A stretch of DNA of 64,000 nucleotides from Prochlorococcus sp. AG-311-D23 (GTDB taxonomy: Bacteria; Cyanobacteriota; Cyanobacteriia; PCC-6307; Cyanobiaceae), in contig QBVH01000002.1 in assembly GCA_003284445.1 (NCBI GenBank), positions 41,848-105,847 of the forward strand, given 5' to 3'. The notes under the pieces are model-generated. The model saw nothing but the letters and a program-made list of their open reading frames with translations, ran no database searches and was not told where the DNA came from. This document shows positions 42,453 to 54,703 of the stretch, in pieces (positions within the stretch are counted from its first letter, which is position 1; each line of letters starts with the position of its first letter). The translations under genes and the position numbers were made by a program.

Positions 42453-43237
42453 AAAAACAAAGTAGCTAATAAAATTGTTATCCCAGTAACGCTCCCAATT
42501 GGATTCACCATATTTCTGCTTGGTCCCAATAAAAAATATGGAGTATCAATGGAAAAAACAACTATTCCCGAATCAAATAGATACCAAATACCAACTAATC
42601 CGCCATGCAAACCTATACACCCCCACAATGATCCTCTATCAATCGTTCGTCTTAAAGTTAAAACTAATCCAAAAAGAAATAAGCCAGTCAAGAAAGGAAT
42701 TAAAGCTAATAAACCAATATCAGATCTATAATGGGCAAGACTAAAAATTGTAGATTGCAAAATAATTCCTCTTCTCAATCCAAACATAAGGCTCATTTCC
42801 TCCATTAACCAACCTCGAAAAATTATCTCCTCAGCAAGCACAATGCCAACTATCAATAGTATTGCGTTTAAAAATTCAGTAAATTTTATATATCCAAGTC
42901 TATCAATCCAGCCGCATATAAAATAAAAAATAAACAAAATAAATATTAGAAAAACTGAAAAGATAAATCCACTTAAAAATATTTTTAATGCTTTAAATTT
43001 ATTGTTAGAGTCCAAACCAATTGATAGCCATAAATTATTAGTTTTCCATCTAATCCTTCCCCAACTTGGCAGAACTGCTAGAAACAATATAAAAGATATT
43101 ATGGTACCTATAATACTTAGGTTGTTGGAACTAACATCTCGATCGAAAAGGTAAAATAAACGACTAATAATCCATCCAGCTGGATATAAAAATAAAAATA
43201 GAGTAAAGGTTGGTATCCATTGCATCTTTTGACGCAA
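42374..43237 (-). CDS. CPBP (Abi) family intramembrane metalloprotease
   Basis: LAEEIIFRGWLMEEM, LAHYRSD, GLHGGLVGIW; multiple hydrophobic segments. Confidence 0.82.
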   Translation of the reverse strand: MRQKMQWIPTFTLFLFLYPAGWIISRLFYLFDRDVSSNNLSIIGTIISFILFLAVLPSWGRIRWKTNNLWLSIGLDSNNKFKALKIFLSGFIFSVFLIFILFIFYFICGWIDRLGYIKFTEFLNAILLIVGIVLAEEIIFRGWLMEEMSLMFGLRRGIILQSTIFSLAHYRSDIGLLALIPFLTGLFLFGLVLTLRRTIDRGSLWGCIGLHGGLVGIWYLFDSGIVVFSIDTPYFLLGPSRNMVNPIGSVTGITILLATLFFQRRLFARTGRFLTSTVNASFKDEIP

Positions 43238-43269
43238 CCATCGATTCCAAAAACTTTTAATTGATGATT

Positions 43270-43641
43270 TCAGCTTTCTAGTTCTATTGTACTTGTCAAG
43301 CCTTTTGCCTTTAAAGATTCAGAGTAAAATTCAGCAGGTTCTAAGTCACAGGTAATAACAAGTCCAACGCCATTATTATGCGTTTCCAACATAATATTCA
43401 AAGCATCCTGTTCACTTAATTGTGGCACTACTTGTCTTAATGTATCTGCTACATAATCCATAGTATTAACAGGGTCATTATGAAGCAAAACCTTATATTT
43501 AGGAGATATTTTTCTAACTCGCTGAACTTCCCGATCGATAACAGCAGTATCTCCATCAGTTTGATTTGCAGAGTCAACCATAATTAAACTGCCAAGATGA
43601 AAAGCACTTTTTAACAAGGAATTTACCATGGCATTACTCAT
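43270..43641 (-). CDS. clpS: ATP-dependent Clp protease adaptor ClpS
   Basis: [52 protein letters not shown]. Confidence 0.92.
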   Translation of the reverse strand: MSNAMVNSLLKSAFHLGSLIMVDSANQTDGDTAVIDREVQRVRKISPKYKVLLHNDPVNTMDYVADTLRQVVPQLSEQDALNIMLETHNNGVGLVITCDLEPAEFYSESLKAKGLTSTIELES

Positions 43642-44864
43642 TTAAGTTTTACGATCCTTTGCATGGCTTTTTCGACATTTGCTCTGCTGTTGAAGGCAGA
43701 TAATCTAAAATAACCTTCTCCCGCCGCCCCAAATCCACTACCAGGTGTGCCAACAACATTTGCTTTTTCAAGTAAGAAATCGAAGAAATCCCATGAGCTC
43801 ATCTTTTTCGGTGTTTTTATCCATGCATAAGGGGCATTAATCGCGCCAAAAACTTCAAAGCCTGCATCAGTCAAATTTGCTTTAATTATTTGAGCGTTTT
43901 TCATATAAAAACTTACTAATTTTCTGATTTGTTTTTTTCCGTCTTTTGAGTAAACAGCTTCAGCTCCTCTCTGAACAACATAGCTTACACCGTTGAATTT
44001 CGTACTTTGTCGCCTATTCCATAAGGACCACAAATCAACTGTCTCCTTACCTGCTTTACCTTTTAAAGACTTGGGAATAACTGTAAATGCACATCTTGTT
44101 CCTGTGAATCCTGCATTTTTTGAAAAAGAGCGAAACTCAATTGCACAATCTCTAGATCCCTCAATTTCAAAAATCGAATGAGGAATCGATTCATCTTTAA
44201 TGAAAGCCTCGTATGCAGCATCAAAAAGAATCAAAGAATTATTTTCTTTTGCATATTTTACCCAAGCAACCAATTGTTCTTTAGTTGCTACTGCCCCAGT
44301 GGGATTATTAGGAAAACAAAGATAAATTAAATCATATTTTTCTTTTGGAATGGCTGCCTCAAATCCATTCTCTGAATTAATTGGGATGTAACTTAAACCT
44401 TTATATTCTCCTACTGAGTTAGCTCCTCCAGTCCTGCCTGTCATCACATTCGTGTCAACGTATACAGGATAAACAGGATCCGTTACGGCTATTTTATTTT
44501 CCTTCCCAAGAATATCCAAAATATTACTACTATCACATTTAGAGCCATCTGAAACAAAGATTTCTTCCGCTGAAATCTCACAACCACGAGATATATAATC
44601 ATTCTCAGAGATGATCTCGCGAAGCCATTGATACCCCTGCTCTGGGCCATATCCTCTAAAGCCATCTTCTGTTCCCATTTCCTCAATAGCCGCTTTCATT
44701 GCTTCACGACAAGCTAAAGGTAGAGGTTCAGTAACATCACCGATTCCAAGACGGATCAGATCAACATTAGGATTCTTAAAGCTAAATTCTTTAATTCTCC
44801 GAGAAATTTCTGGAAAAAGATAGCCTGCTTTTAATTTCAGGTAATCAGCATTAACTTGTACCAC
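43638..44864 (-). CDS. dapL: LL-diaminopimelate aminotransferase
   Basis: [49 protein letters not shown]. Confidence 0.92.
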   Translation of the reverse strand: MVQVNADYLKLKAGYLFPEISRRIKEFSFKNPNVDLIRLGIGDVTEPLPLACREAMKAAIEEMGTEDGFRGYGPEQGYQWLREIISENDYISRGCEISAEEIFVSDGSKCDSSNILDILGKENKIAVTDPVYPVYVDTNVMTGRTGGANSVGEYKGLSYIPINSENGFEAAIPKEKYDLIYLCFPNNPTGAVATKEQLVAWVKYAKENNSLILFDAAYEAFIKDESIPHSIFEIEGSRDCAIEFRSFSKNAGFTGTRCAFTVIPKSLKGKAGKETVDLWSLWNRRQSTKFNGVSYVVQRGAEAVYSKDGKKQIRKLVSFYMKNAQIIKANLTDAGFEVFGAINAPYAWIKTPKKMSSWDFFDFLLEKANVVGTPGSGFGAAGEGYFRLSAFNSRANVEKAMQRIVKLK

Positions 44865-45248
44865 TTAAAAAATCGCCAAGATTTATTTTAAGGATAATCC
44901 CTTAAACACCTTTAATACTTCAAACATTGATGATTCCATAATTAAGAACTGATTCTTTAACAAGACCTCAGACTCAAAAAAATTAATCAAAAGTGATCCT
45001 GTGTTAATATTAACAAAGAACTAAGAAAAGGGTTTTAGCACCTATGTTCTTAATTAACGTCATTTTTTCTTAAAGGGACACCTAGATTAAACGTTGGCAA
45101 CCCCAGCGATTTCAACCGGATCATATTTAATTCCCATTCCGATAAGTATTCAAAAATCTCTTTAAGTTTGTTAGACGTTAAAAATTTCAAACAGTTCTAT
45201 TTGCAGTTTTTCTGCTAATCAATTTTTCATAGCTTAAAACGCTCAACA

Positions 45249-47177
45249 TTGTATATGCCCCAGCAAATTATTATTGCTGAGCATTTGCGAATTGCCGCTC
45301 TGCTCACTGATGAGAGAATAGATGAATTAATCGTAGCTCAAGGTAGCTACCAAATCGGAGATATTTTCTTAGGAACCGTTGAAAATGTTCTTCCAGGGAT
45401 AGATGCTGCTTTTGTCAATATTGGTGAAAGTGAAAAAAATGGCTTTATTCATGTAAATGATTTAGGTCCGCTTAGATTAAAAAAAGCAACTGCAGGAATA
45501 ACCGAGTTACTCGAACCAAGGCAAAAGGTTTTGGTTCAGGTGATGAAAGAACCCACTGGGTCAAAAGGACCTAGATTAACTGGGAACATAGCTCTTCCTG
45601 GTAGATATCTTGTACTCCAGCCTTATGGACAAGGTGTAAATATTTCGAGAAGAATAAGCACTGAAAGTGAAAAGAATCGACTTAGAGCATTGGGAGTACT
45701 AGTTAAGCCTCCAAGTACTGGACTTTTAATAAGAACAGAAGCAGAAGATATTTGCGAAGAATTTTTAATTGATGATCTTGAAAATCTTCTTAAACAATGG
45801 GAGCTTATTCAACAAGCATCAGAGAGTTGTAATCCGCCAATTCTTTTAAATAGAGATGAAGACTTTATTCATAGAATCCTTAGAGATCATACAGGTCAAA
45901 ACATTACTCAGATTGTTGTAGATAATACTGAAGCAATTGGTCGAGTTAAAAACTTCCTTGGCAAGGATAGTAAGGAATTAACAATAGAATTACATAGCGA
46001 TTCGGAGAATATATTAGAAAAATATAAAGTCATATCTTCAATTAATAATGCACTAAAGCCTAGAGTAGATCTACCTTCTGGTGGATATATAATAATAGAG
46101 CCAACAGAAGCTTTGACAGTAATTGATGTCAACTCAGGCTCATTCACACGATCTGCAAATTCCAGAGAAACCGTGTTATGGACTAATTGTGAAGCAGCTA
46201 TTGAGATAGCAAGACAATTAAAATTAAGGAATATTGGCGGGGTTATTATTATTGATTTTATTGATATGGATACAAAAAGAGATCAACTTCAATTATTAGA
46301 ACATTTCACATCTGCAATTAATGGAGACTCGGCTCGGCCACAAATAGCTTCACTTACAGAACTTGGACTTGTTGAGCTAACTAGAAAAAGACAAGGTCAA
46401 AATATATATGAATTATTTGGAAAGACTTCTCCTAATTCTCAAGGGCAAGGTTATCTTCCAAACATTACTGTCCAAGACATAAATCCAACGAGCCCATCTG
46501 AAGCTGGTGTAATAAATTCAACTTTACTCTCAGGTGAAGATGAACAATCTATACAAGAAAGTAATATCAAAAAAAAGCGTCTAAACAAAGTAATAGATAT
46601 AGAAACGAGCTTAATGAATGAAGAACACAAATTATCTACAGACAACTCAAAAGCCACCTCCACGGATACAATCCTAGAAGATATTCCTAAAGAGAATAAT
46701 AACAAAAGAAAAGAAGCAACAATAATAAATATAAATATGAATCAGAACGAAGAGATTGTATATAGTTTAATGGGATTAGATCCTATTTTACTTCTAGATA
46801 AACCTCCACTATCTGAAAACTATAAGGTTAATATAGTTAGGCCCGGGGAAGAGGAAGTGATAGAAGAGAAAAATAAATTATCCGAGGATAATCAACAAAT
46901 AATAGTTACTGATTCCATTAGCAAACATCAAAATAATAATAGGGATATTATTCGTCTTAATAACAAAAATAATCTTGAACAAAAATCAACCAATTCTGAC
47001 GAAAAAGAGAGTATTAAAGAAGAAAATACCAATGTAGATCTAGATCAAGAAACAAATGAATTAATTAATATTGATCATAATTCAATAGGCGAAAAGGATG
47101 AATCAACTTCAACCGAGTCAAAAGAAGTTAGTGAGGATCCAAGACGAAAACGTAGAAGGTCTTCTGCCTCTTCTTAA
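45249..47177 (+). CDS. rne: ribonuclease E/G
   Basis: [50 protein letters not shown]-terminal [11 protein letters not shown]. Confidence 0.94.
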   Translation: MYMPQQIIIAEHLRIAALLTDERIDELIVAQGSYQIGDIFLGTVENVLPGIDAAFVNIGESEKNGFIHVNDLGPLRLKKATAGITELLEPRQKVLVQVMKEPTGSKGPRLTGNIALPGRYLVLQPYGQGVNISRRISTESEKNRLRALGVLVKPPSTGLLIRTEAEDICEEFLIDDLENLLKQWELIQQASESCNPPILLNRDEDFIHRILRDHTGQNITQIVVDNTEAIGRVKNFLGKDSKELTIELHSDSENILEKYKVISSINNALKPRVDLPSGGYIIIEPTEALTVIDVNSGSFTRSANSRETVLWTNCEAAIEIARQLKLRNIGGVIIIDFIDMDTKRDQLQLLEHFTSAINGDSARPQIASLTELGLVELTRKRQGQNIYELFGKTSPNSQGQGYLPNITVQDINPTSPSEAGVINSTLLSGEDEQSIQESNIKKKRLNKVIDIETSLMNEEHKLSTDNSKATSTDTILEDIPKENNNKRKEATIININMNQNEEIVYSLMGLDPILLLDKPPLSENYKVNIVRPGEEEVIEEKNKLSEDNQQIIVTDSISKHQNNNRDIIRLNNKNNLEQKSTNSDEKESIKEENTNVDLDQETNELINIDHNSIGEKDESTSTESKEVSEDPRRKRRRSSASS

Positions 47178-47179
47178 TA

Positions 47180-47766
47180 TGGCAGATAAAAAATTTCTTA
47201 TCGCTGGAGTTGATGAAGTAGGGAAAGGTTGTTTATTTGGCCCTGTTTACGCTGCAGCAGTTATTTTAAGCAAAGAGAATGAAACAAAGCTCTTAAGCCA
47301 AGGTCTGAAAGACAGTAAAAAATTAAGCCATCGACAAAGACATAGCTTAGTTCCTTTGATAAAAACAAACTCAATAGCTTGGACAATTGGCCAAGCTTCA
47401 GCAAGAGAAATAGACGTTGTCGGAATTCGAAATGCTACTGAGAAAGCAATGCTAAGAGCATTAGAAAAATTTTTATCTCCACCAGACTTAATTCTTGTAG
47501 ACGGAATTTTACCCATTCGCTTGTGGCCAGGGAAACAAAAGACACAAGTTAGAGGTGAGAGTCATTTCGCTTCAATTGCTGCTGCAAGTGTATTAGCGAA
47601 AGAAGCCAGGGATGAATTGATTAAACGACTAGCTCGCAAATATAATTGCTATGGACTAGAACAAAACAAGGGGTATGGAACTGAGATCCATAGAACAAAC
47701 TTAATCAAATCAGGCGCAACAAAACTCCACCGAAAAAGTTTTATCTCACGATTGGAAATAGATTGA
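47180..47766 (+). CDS. rnhB: ribonuclease HII (start adjusted from ORF-track 47098)
   Basis: [37 protein letters not shown]. Confidence 0.92.
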
Positions 47767-47780
47767 TATTTATTTTATAA

Positions 47781-48356
47781 CTAATTTTCATTACACCAGT
47801 TATTAAAATCAACAATTAACTGCTTCTGAACCCTTGCCTTAATTCCTAACAAAATACCATTTAATATTGATTGCCCAGTTGACTCAAGAATTTTGGGAGG
47901 AATTAGTCTTAATAGTTGAGGCTGACTGACTGTTACACCCAAAAGAGCTTCGCCTTCAAGACCTGTGGGTTTTGCTTCCAAAACGGCATCTAATTTTAAA
48001 TCAAAATCATCAACTAATCCCAAACCATCTAAGTGGCTTTCGGTTACATACATTCTAATTTTTTTCTTAAAATTTTCCACCCCTATTGATACGACTGGAT
48101 TTATCTGCAGTTGAAAAACCTTAAAACTTGTGACTTCGTACTTAAAGCTTCCTGGCCCCAAAGGAGTCAATTTTTTAGGATCAAGCATCGCTCCTACAAC
48201 TCTTTCCTGTTGTAGGAGATAATCAGGTAGTTTCTCCTGATTATCTCCTACAACTAGATCAATTTTTTGTCGTGCTGTAAAGGCAAGAGGCATTTTCAAA
48301 AACTTGCTCAGTTTGATCTTATCGGTTTTTAGCCCTTTTTTTTTATCTAATGTCAA
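47781..48356 (-). CDS. DUF1997-like protein
   Basis: LPDYLLQQERVVGAMLDPKKLTPLGPGSFKYEVTSFKVFQLQINPVVSI. Confidence 0.65.
   Translation of the reverse strand: MTLDKKKGLKTDKIKLSKFLKMPLAFTARQKIDLVVGDNQEKLPDYLLQQERVVGAMLDPKKLTPLGPGSFKYEVTSFKVFQLQINPVVSIGVENFKKKIRMYVTESHLDGLGLVDDFDLKLDAVLEAKPTGLEGEALLGVTVSQPQLLRLIPPKILESTGQSILNGILLGIKARVQKQLIVDFNNWCNEN
48209..48254. repeat. perfect 19-bp inverted repeat with 8-nt loop inside the DUF1997-like CDS
   Basis: GTTGTAGGAGATAATCAGG (48209-48227) - TAGTTTCT - CCTGATTATCTCCTACAAC (48236-48254); a third CTCCTACAAC at 48191-48200. Confidence 0.97.
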
Positions 48357-49180
48357 CTCGAGTGGCCTACCTAGGGCCTAAAGGAACATACGCTGAGAAG
48401 GCTGCTAAAGCGCTAGCAGAGCTTGAAAAACTTGATTCTCCAAAGTTCTTGCCATGCAAAGGTTTAAGGTCTGTGGTGGATAATCTGGCAAACAATCTTT
48501 GTGAAGCCGCCGTAGTACCTATTGAAAATTCAGTAGAAGGTGGGGTCACCACAACATTGGATTCTTTATGGAGAAATGAAAATCTATTTATACACAGAGC
48601 CCTAGTACTCCCTATTAAACACTCATTAATGAGTAGCGGATCAATATCAAAGATTTCAGAGGTCCTTTCCCATCCTCAGGCTATAGCTCAATGCAGCCAG
48701 TGGTTAAACGACAATATTCCAAATGCAGTTCATTTACCAACTAATTCAACGGCAGAAGCGATAAGGATGGTAAGAGGCAGCTCATTTAGAGCAGCAATAG
48801 GATCCAAAGATGCAAGTGAGGGAATGAATATTCTGGCTTATCCTATTAATGATATTGAAGGCAATTGCACTAGGTTTGTTCTTCTCAGTAAGAACGACAT
48901 TAAAGTTGATGGTAATAGGGCAAGTATTGCTTTTTCTCTTAAGTCAAATAGTCCAGGTGCATTACTAAAAGCACTGAATTGCATAGCAAATCTTGGCCTT
49001 AATATGAGTAGAATCGAATCACGACCTTCTAAAAGAGAACTTGGCGAATATGTTTTTTTCATAGATCTTGATTTAAACAATAACAATAAAAAAGATTTGA
49101 AAAATATTACTAAAGAATTATCTCCTATTTGTAATCAAATAATTAATTTTGGATGCTATTTCGGATCAGAAGTTGAGTAA
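48350..49180 (+). CDS. pheA: prephenate dehydratase
   Basis: YLGPKGTYAEKAA, VVPIENSVEGGVTTTLD, NCTRFVLLS; ACT-like C-terminus ALNCIANLGLNMSRIESRP. Confidence 0.93.
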   Translation: MSTRVAYLGPKGTYAEKAAKALAELEKLDSPKFLPCKGLRSVVDNLANNLCEAAVVPIENSVEGGVTTTLDSLWRNENLFIHRALVLPIKHSLMSSGSISKISEVLSHPQAIAQCSQWLNDNIPNAVHLPTNSTAEAIRMVRGSSFRAAIGSKDASEGMNILAYPINDIEGNCTRFVLLSKNDIKVDGNRASIAFSLKSNSPGALLKALNCIANLGLNMSRIESRPSKRELGEYVFFIDLDLNNNNKKDLKNITKELSPICNQIINFGCYFGSEVE

Positions 49181-49181
49181 A

Positions 49182-50114
49182 TTATCCTCTTGATTTGAAT
49201 ACTCCAAATTTCATCAAACCTCTTGAAAAAGCCCATCTCATCAATAGTATTGTTGGGATTTCTCTTAATGCCTTTAGGGAAGAACTAGGGCCTAATTTCA
49301 AGATGGAAAAAGGTCTTCTAAAACCTTCATATATAGATTCATTCCAAGACTGAATTGTGTATTTTGTCCAATTGGAAGACTCTACAGGGCTTCCACAAAA
49401 AGGGCTATTCAATAAGTTGTTTTTAAATCCTTCAATACTTGAAAATTCAGGATGGGTCCATTGGATTAGTAATTGATTCATAATAAGCTTTTCAAAGAAA
49501 TTTAAGGGGTGGTTAATTGACTCTCTTTGATTCCAATCTGCAACTGCCAAAACCCCACCAGGTCTGAGAACTCTAAGCATCTCATCTGCAAAAGTTTGTT
49601 TATCTAAGATATGAGGCCCAGCTTCAACACTCCAAACCCCATCAAAGCTACCTTTTTCAAACTTTAAGTCAAGTGCATTCATTATTTCAAAACGACAAAA
49701 ATTTTTATTAGCTGTTAAATCATTAGCTCTTTTGACTTGTTCTTGACTTATTGAAATACCAATTACATCAAATCCATAATAATCAGATAATATTCTTGAA
49801 CTTCCGCCTATTCCACAACCTACGTCCAACACTCTTGAACCTTTTGGTAAGTGATTTAAACCACTCCAGCGAACTAATTCATGAACAAAATCAACCTTAG
49901 CTTTCCTAAAGTCTTTTTTTATTCTTGGTTTTTCATAAAAACCAAGATGAATATGTTCTCCCCATAGATTTTCTAATAAACGATCATTAGTCCATGAATC
50001 ATATGAGGAGGCAACACTATTAACAGACTCATATTTGCGACTTTTCCTAAGCCACTGATTAGTCAAGGTGAAGAGACAGAAAGCACCAAATATAAAGATT
50101 AATATCCATTGCAT
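49182..50114 (-). CDS. SAM-dependent methyltransferase (tocopherol/plastoquinone methyltransferase-like)
   Basis: VLDVGCGIGGSSRILSDYYGFDVIGISISQEQVKRA, MLRVLRPGGVLAVADWNQ. Confidence 0.82.
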   Translation of the reverse strand: MQWILIFIFGAFCLFTLTNQWLRKSRKYESVNSVASSYDSWTNDRLLENLWGEHIHLGFYEKPRIKKDFRKAKVDFVHELVRWSGLNHLPKGSRVLDVGCGIGGSSRILSDYYGFDVIGISISQEQVKRANDLTANKNFCRFEIMNALDLKFEKGSFDGVWSVEAGPHILDKQTFADEMLRVLRPGGVLAVADWNQRESINHPLNFFEKLIMNQLLIQWTHPEFSSIEGFKNNLLNSPFCGSPVESSNWTKYTIQSWNESIYEGFRRPFSILKLGPSSSLKALREIPTILLMRWAFSRGLMKFGVFKSRG

Positions 50115-50116
50115 AA

Positions 50117-50779
50117 TTAATTGTTGGCTTGATCTGCGTTTGAAAAAGTATCTTTTAGAGCAGTTCTGGCAGCTAGTTGCCTTCTTGTATGATCAAGAAG
50201 TTCATATTCTCTTTCCAACCGGTGGAAAGTATTTGTTAATTCTAGTAGATTCTGCTGTTCGCTTGCTACTGGACCGCCAAGATGAGCAGCTATCCAAAAA
50301 GACAATTCTCTGGGAATATCTGGCAAAGAATCAGGTAGTTCCTTATCAGATTCAGTTAATTTTGATGTAAGTGCAACTACATCCTTTAGAGCAATTGAGA
50401 CTGCGTCCTTTAGCTCCAATAGTTTGGTTTGGTCTGAGATTTGTTCATCATCGACCCAACTAACTAGTGCGTTAATAAAAGGAGTTTCACTAATAATTTC
50501 AAGAATTCGAAATCTTTGCTGCCCAATAGTCACAATATTACTTCTACCATCTTGTGATGTTTGATGCTTGATGATCTCGGCGCAACAACCAACATTTGCC
50601 ATTTTTTTTGCAATTGGATCCCATCTAACAACTCCAAATCGGCTATCAGATTTCAAAGCAGATTGAAGCATAACTCTGTAACGAGTCTCAAAAATATGAA
50701 GTGGCAAGTACTCCTGAGGAAAAAGCACAACCTCAGGCAATGGGAAAAGTGGTAGCTCCCTAACTGAAAGTTCGCTCAA
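50117..50779 (-). CDS. LON substrate-binding domain protein
   Basis: LPLFPLPEVVLFPQEYLPLHIFETRYRVMLQSAL. Confidence 0.88.
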   Translation of the reverse strand: MSELSVRELPLFPLPEVVLFPQEYLPLHIFETRYRVMLQSALKSDSRFGVVRWDPIAKKMANVGCCAEIIKHQTSQDGRSNIVTIGQQRFRILEIISETPFINALVSWVDDEQISDQTKLLELKDAVSIALKDVVALTSKLTESDKELPDSLPDIPRELSFWIAAHLGGPVASEQQNLLELTNTFHRLEREYELLDHTRRQLAARTALKDTFSNADQANN

Positions 50780-50839
50780 ATGGGTAGACCTAACTAAACA
50801 TATCCTAGATAATCAATCTCTGGTTTGAGAGAAAAAGAT

Positions 50840-51160
50840 CTAGAGCTTAACTTCAATATCAACTCCGCTCGGAAGATCTAACTTCATTAGAGCGTCTATA
50901 GTCTTTGCGGAAGGACTGTAAATATCAATAATTCTTCTATGTGTTCTTGTTTCAAAATGCTCTCTTGAATCTTTATCAACATGAGGTGAACGAAGAACAC
51001 AATAAATTTTTCTTTTTGTAGGAAGAGGAATGGGACCTATTGCTGAAGCTGCTGTTGTGTCTGCAGTCTCAATTATTTTATCGCAAGATAAATCAAGCAT
51101 TCTTCTATCAAAAGCCTTTAGGCGAATGCGTATTTTTTGCTGTGCAATTACAGTTGACAT
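50840..51160 (-). CDS. rpsJ: 30S ribosomal protein S10
   Basis: [50 protein letters not shown]. Confidence 0.97.
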   Translation of the reverse strand: MSTVIAQQKIRIRLKAFDRRMLDLSCDKIIETADTTAASAIGPIPLPTKRKIYCVLRSPHVDKDSREHFETRTHRRIIDIYSPSAKTIDALMKLDLPSGVDIEVKL

Positions 51161-51280
51161 AATGGGATTACCAAAAGCTAATTAAGTTTTCGAGGTTCTT
51201 TCAAAGATGAACAACTTAGTTCATTCGTTTAAATAATTTATAGGATGACCTGAATAAATTACAAGTCATCCTCTGAATCA

Positions 51281-52480
51281 TTATTCAATAATTTTAGAAA
51301 CTACTCCTGCTCCAATTGTACGTCCACCTTCGCGAATAGCGAATCTCATACCTTGTTCTATAGCAACAGGGGCTATCAATTCTCCTGTCATTTTTATTCT
51401 GTCACCAGGCATAACCATTTCAACATTACTTCCGTCATCAGATGTAAATGCAGTAATTTGACCCGTTACATCAGTAGTACGAATATAAAACTGTGGCCGA
51501 TAACCAGCAAAGAATGGGGTATGGCGGCCACCCTCTTCTTTTTTTAATACATAAACTTCACCCTCAAACTTAGTATGAGGTGTGATGGAACCTTTTTTAA
51601 CAAGAACCATTCCCCTTTCAATATCTTCCTTCTGAAGACCACGTAATAGAAGTCCTACGTTATCTCCAGCCATCCCTTCATCAAGAAGCTTTCTAAACAT
51701 CTCAACACCAGTAACGGTTGTAAGTCTTGTCTCTCTAATTCCAACAATTTCAACCTCTTCTCCTACTTTTACTTTACCTCTTTCAATTCTTCCTGTAGCA
51801 ACTGTTCCACGGCCAGTAATTGAGAAAACGTCTTCAATAGCCATTAAAAAAGGCTTATCAATTTCACGTTCTGGCTCTGGGATCGATGCATCAACAGCTG
51901 TCATTAATTCATCTATTTTTGTTTCCCAATCTGTTTCTCCTTCAATAGCTTTTAATCCTGAAACTTGAATGACAGGGATATCATCTCCTGGGAAGTCATA
52001 ACTTGTGAGAAGTTCGCGGATCTCCATTTCAACAAGTTCTATCATTTCTTCATCATCGACCATGTCACATTTATTTAGTGCAACGACCAATGCTGGCACA
52101 CCAACCTGCTTCGCCAAAAGAATATGTTCTTTTGTTTGTGCCATTGCTCCATCTGTAGCTGCTACTACAAGAATTGCTCCATCCATTTGAGCAGCACCTG
52201 TGATCATGTTTTTTACATAATCAGCGTGACCTGGGCAATCAACATGCGCGTAATGTCTGCCGTCAGTTTCATATTCAACGTGGGCAGTATTTATGGTAAT
52301 ACCACGTTCTCGCTCCTCCGGAGCACCATCAATATCAGCATAATTTTGTGCTTCGGCTTGACCTTTTTTAGCTAAAACCTTCGTAATTGCAGCTGTAAGG
52401 GTTGTTTTGCCATGGTCAACGTGGCCAATAGTACCTATGTTGACGTGAGGTTTGTTCCTCTCAAACTTCTCGCGAGCCAT
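51281..52480 (-). CDS. tuf: elongation factor Tu
   Basis: [48 protein letters not shown]. Confidence 0.98.
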   Translation of the reverse strand: MAREKFERNKPHVNIGTIGHVDHGKTTLTAAITKVLAKKGQAEAQNYADIDGAPEERERGITINTAHVEYETDGRHYAHVDCPGHADYVKNMITGAAQMDGAILVVAATDGAMAQTKEHILLAKQVGVPALVVALNKCDMVDDEEMIELVEMEIRELLTSYDFPGDDIPVIQVSGLKAIEGETDWETKIDELMTAVDASIPEPEREIDKPFLMAIEDVFSITGRGTVATGRIERGKVKVGEEVEIVGIRETRLTTVTGVEMFRKLLDEGMAGDNVGLLLRGLQKEDIERGMVLVKKGSITPHTKFEGEVYVLKKEEGGRHTPFFAGYRPQFYIRTTDVTGQITAFTSDDGSNVEMVMPGDRIKMTGELIAPVAIEQGMRFAIREGGRTIGAGVVSKIIE

Positions 52481-52522
52481 TTTTTTTAAAGAATCGGGGG
52501 GTGGTTAGTAAATTTTTAGAGA

Positions 52523-54598
52523 TCAGGAATTGCCCTGATTCTTGGAGATAATTGCCTCAGCAACATTACGAGGAACTTCCTCGTAGGTGCTGAACTCCAT
52601 TGAGAAAATACCCCGACCTTGAGTCATTGATCGGAGTTGAGTGGCATAGCCAAACATTTCGGCTAATGGCACTTTTGACTGGACTTTGGATTGTCCATCT
52701 TCGATGGATTGACCTTCAACCTGACCTCGTCTAGAGGACAGATCTCCAATTATAGATCCTAGGAAGTCCTCAGGCACTTCTACCTCAACTTTCATCATAG
52801 GTTCTAGAAGGACAGGATTGCACTTCTTGATTCCATCTTTGAAAGCCATTGAGCCTGCAATTTTGAAAGCCATCTCTGATGAATCAACATCATGATAAGA
52901 GCCATCAACCAATGTAACTTTTACATCAATTAGAGGATAGCCAGCAATTACACCAGACTCACATGTTTCTTTCATTCCTGATTCAGCAGGCTTAATATAT
53001 TCTTTTGGAACAGATCCACCGACAATTTTATTAACAAACTCAAAACCAGTTCCTGGTTCACCTGGCTCAACTTCAATAACAACATGACCGTACTGACCTT
53101 TACCACCTGTTTGTCTTGCAAACTTACCTTCACCTGAGGAGCTAGCTCTAATTGTTTCTCTGTAAGAAACTTGAGGTGCTCCAATATTTGCTTCTACCTT
53201 AAATTCTCTCAACATGCGATCAACCAAAATCTCCAGGTGAAGTTCACCCATTCCGGCAATTACAGTTTGATTTGTCTCTTGATCAGTACTTACTCTGAAT
53301 GTTGGATCTTCCTCAGATAAAGATGTCAAAGCTTTACCTAATTTTTCCATATCACTTTTAGTCTTGGGTTCTACCGCGACTGAAATAACTGGCTCAGGGA
53401 TGTAGAGGGTTTCAAGAACAATTGCATCTTCGGAAGCGCATAGAGTATCTCCGGTTGTCGTGTTTTTGAGGCCAAGAACAGCACCAAGATCACCAGCTCT
53501 TAATTCATCAACTTCCTCTCGGTCATCAGCTTTCAAGATTATCAACCTAGAGATTCTTTCTTTTTCATCCTTAGTTGAGTTGAGAACATAACTTCCTTTT
53601 TGAAGTACTCCCGAATACATCCGAACAAAGGTCAATTTGCCATATGGGTCTGCCATTACTTTGAATGCAAGCGCACTAAAGGGAGCCCCATCATCAGAAG
53701 GTCTAGCAGCCTCTTTGCCGTTAGGAAGCAAACCTTGAATGGGAGGTACATCAACTGGAGCAGGTAGATAATTAACTACTGCATCAAGTAGTAACTGAAC
53801 TCCTTTATTTTTAAAAGCTGAACCGCATAACATTGGGACCAAGCCGTGTTTAAGAACTCCTCCTCTAATACCAGATTTAAGTTGTTCTACTGATAACTCT
53901 CCATTTTCTAAAAACGCTTCCAATAATTCCTCCTCAGTTTCAGCTATTGACTCCATTAATTTTGATCGCCAATCAGATACCAAATCAACCATGTCTGAGG
54001 GAACCTCAGTTTGTTCGATGTCTTTTCCGAGATCATCTTTATAGATATAAGCTTTATTTTCTACAAGATCAATAATCCCCTTCAAGTCATTTTCAGCGCC
54101 AATAGGTAACTGAATTGGAACTGCATTAGCTTTTAATCTTTCTTTGATTTGACCATGGACTTTTAGGAAATCTGCTCCAGTTCTATCCATTTTATTGACA
54201 AATACCATTCTCGGAACTGAATACCTGTCGGCTTGGCGCCAAACCGTCTCAGATTGAGGCTGTACTCCACCAACCGCGCAGAAGACAGCAATAACTCCAT
54301 CAAGAACCCTCATAGAGCGTTCAACTTCAATGGTGAAGTCAACGTGCCCAGGCGTATCAATAATGTTGATACGGTGATCGTCCCATGTGGTTGAGATAGC
54401 CGCGGCGGTAATGGTTATTCCTCTCTCTCTTTCTTGGGCCATCCAATCAGTGACAGCCGCACCATCATGAACCTCTCCCATCTTATGAACAACACCTGAA
54501 TAGAAAAGAATTCTTTCAGTGCAAGTTGTTTTACCAGCATCAATATGTGCAGCAATTCCGATATTTCTTACTCGTTCCAAAGGAAAGGCGCGTGCCAC
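52523..54598 (-). CDS. fusA: elongation factor G
   Basis: [46 protein letters not shown]. Confidence 0.98.
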   Translation of the reverse strand: MARAFPLERVRNIGIAAHIDAGKTTCTERILFYSGVVHKMGEVHDGAAVTDWMAQERERGITITAAAISTTWDDHRINIIDTPGHVDFTIEVERSMRVLDGVIAVFCAVGGVQPQSETVWRQADRYSVPRMVFVNKMDRTGADFLKVHGQIKERLKANAVPIQLPIGAENDLKGIIDLVENKAYIYKDDLGKDIEQTEVPSDMVDLVSDWRSKLMESIAETEEELLEAFLENGELSVEQLKSGIRGGVLKHGLVPMLCGSAFKNKGVQLLLDAVVNYLPAPVDVPPIQGLLPNGKEAARPSDDGAPFSALAFKVMADPYGKLTFVRMYSGVLQKGSYVLNSTKDEKERISRLIILKADDREEVDELRAGDLGAVLGLKNTTTGDTLCASEDAIVLETLYIPEPVISVAVEPKTKSDMEKLGKALTSLSEEDPTFRVSTDQETNQTVIAGMGELHLEILVDRMLREFKVEANIGAPQVSYRETIRASSSGEGKFARQTGGKGQYGHVVIEVEPGEPGTGFEFVNKIVGGSVPKEYIKPAESGMKETCESGVIAGYPLIDVKVTLVDGSYHDVDSSEMAFKIAGSMAFKDGIKKCNPVLLEPMMKVEVEVPEDFLGSIIGDLSSRRGQVEGQSIEDGQSKVQSKVPLAEMFGYATQLRSMTQGRGIFSMEFSTYEEVPRNVAEAIISKNQGNS

Positions 54599-54703
54599 AG
54601 AAAATACTCCGACTAAAGGGCTTTAAAATGAGCATGGACTCTACAACTCAGCATGCTCAAAAAGGAATATTTTGAGGATTTAAATAGAAAAATTTGACCT
54701 AAA

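Noticed and set aside
52005-52375. Plus-strand ORFs antisense to tuf
   Set aside because: Shadow ORFs of a highly conserved gene.
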